Shown piece by piece: positions 4,718 to 5,448 of a stretch of 5,448 nt of DNA (position 1 is its first letter; every line of letters begins with the position of its first letter). The position numbers and the translations under genes are program-made. The DNA is taken from positions 1 to 5,448 of the forward strand of contig CAZJSP010000030.1 of assembly GCA_964548875.1 (NCBI GenBank), written 5' to 3'. The notes beneath the pieces were generated by a model, which did no database searches, had not been told where the DNA came from, and saw nothing but the letters and a program-made list of their open reading frames with translations. The stretch is from CAYSZX01 sp964548875 (GTDB lineage: Bacteria; Patescibacteriota; Minisyncoccia; Minisyncoccales; JANBVM01).

Positions 4718-5448
4718 TTAAAGAAACGTTTCAATGTCCGCATTCATGTACAATTCTTGAAGAAGGTTTTCAATTATAAAAGACAGCTTTTGTTGAATAA
4801 GAGTGTATTCTATTTCTGACCTTATCTCTTCAAGACCAGGAGTTTCTTCTCCCTCTTCAGCAAAAATCCCCTTGTTTTCTTCATAAAAAATTTCTATTTC
4901 TTCATCGCTTATTGTAATATCTTCTTGCTCTTGAATATGATTAACATAAGCTTCTAAAATAGCCTGCTCTCTAATGTCATTTTTTAATTCTTCTTCTGTA
5001 ATATTATTTAATTTTAGAACTTCATCTAACTCTTCCTGAGAGCTAAATTGTTCAACAATTTGATTGTATTGATCATTTATTCCTTCCTCATCAGCAGTAA
5101 TTCCTCTATTTTTAGCATCTTGAAAAACAAGCTTATTTCTAATCATCTGATCAAGAACCTCTTGTTCTGAAAGATCTTCTCCTGCCCATCCAAGCTGTTT
5201 CTCAAATTCACTTCTAGAAATTGATTCCCCATTTACAGTAGCAACGACATCTCCTTGAGTTTCTTCTTCAACTATTAAATCTTCCCCAAAGAAAGAGCTA
5301 TTATAAATAAAAAATCCCAATCCAACCACTAAAAGAGTAATTAGCCCAATAATTAAAGGAGTATAAGATTTTTTTGTTTTTGGTTTAATTTCTTCTTGAT
5401 CTTTATCGGGTTTTTTATACTCTCCCTGATTGTCTTTATTCCCCTCTT
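4718..5448 (-). CDS. membrane-anchored SurA-N-domain chaperone-like protein, 5' end missing
   Basis: The frame is open to the window edge; 242 residues are visible and the true start lies outside (the GTG at 5329 is internal, within the membrane segment). Order of parts: about 26 hydrophilic, charged residues; one transmembrane helix (visible residues about 30-48, PLIIGLITLLVVGLGFFIY); then an extracytoplasmic SurA N-terminal-type region beginning VVATVNGESISRSEFEKQLG. That opening (V-N-G-x-x-I-x-x-x-x-F) is typical of SurA, PrsA and PpiD-like foldases. In relatives with a parvulin PPIase domain it would follow the IFYEENKG segment, but here only a short acidic linker and a closing helix remain. 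The protein is therefore likely a holdase-type chaperone for secreted proteins, without prolyl isomerase activity. The ectodomain is very acidic. It ends with its own terminator (4701-4675). Confidence 0.85.
   Translation of the reverse strand, partial: EGNKDNQGEYKKPDKDQEEIKPKTKKSYTPLIIGLITLLVVGLGFFIYNSSFFGEDLIVEEETQGDVVATVNGESISRSEFEKQLGWAGEDLSEQEVLDQMIRNKLVFQDAKNRGITADEEGINDQYNQIVEQFSSQEELDEVLKLNNITEEELKNDIREQAILEAYVNHIQEQEDITISDEEIEIFYEENKGIFAEEGEETPGLEEIRSEIEYTLIQQKLSFIIENLLQELYMNADIETFL

Noticed and set aside
5327..5329. GTG as start of the SurA-N protein
   Set aside because: The frame stays open for 39 more codons to the window edge, and starting here would cut the membrane helix in half.

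Overview
This is an AT-rich window (roughly 30% G+C by eye) in which every gene I can support lies on the minus strand, so it is read from the high-coordinate end to the low end. All complete genes use the standard code and end in TAA or TAG. Short proteins, tight spacing, a membrane-anchored SurA-N protein without a PPIase domain, a compact PIF1-type helicase, several orphan small ORFs and a 10-N scaffold gap all fit a metagenome-assembled Candidatus Patescibacteria (Parcubacteria-like) genome. That placement is inference from style and gene content, since no rRNA or other marker gene is present.

Layout in transcription order. At 5448-4718 is a 5'-incomplete, membrane-anchored SurA-N-type chaperone that ends in a strong intrinsic terminator (4701-4675). 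Directly behind it, an extended -10 promoter (4670-4643) drives a 54-codon lysine-rich small protein (4612-4448), followed 40 nt later by a membrane-anchored alpha/beta hydrolase (4407-3619). A second promoter (3611-3584), a good Shine-Dalgarno and an intrinsic terminator (3325-3291) enclose one orphan 72-codon gene (3546-3328), which makes it an autonomous monocistronic unit. Next is a PIF1/RecD-like helicase (3215-1992) interrupted only by the N-run.

The stretch 1996-1236 downstream of the helicase is the most unusual part. It holds a decayed operon: an antitoxin-like remnant without a start codon, overlapping by ATGA a Doc/Fic-family toxin broken by a -1 frameshift in a homopolymer and by an in-frame TAA. 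The toxin overlaps a third relic ORF carrying an in-frame TGA, whose first codons resemble the start of the neighbouring HD gene. The frameshift falls on a U UUU UUA heptamer in the correct phase for -1 slippage. Past the relics is a set of six degenerate repeats spaced 8-11 bp, overlapping a weak candidate promoter.

The low-coordinate end holds an HD-domain hydrolase (1105-443), a minimal family I inorganic pyrophosphatase (410-75) and the first 11 codons of a probable MazG-like NTP pyrophosphohydrolase (35-1). Gaps of 32 and 39 nt suggest one operon, plausibly for nucleotide clean-up with pyrophosphate removal. I see no tRNA, rRNA, CRISPR array, intact insertion sequence or replication origin.
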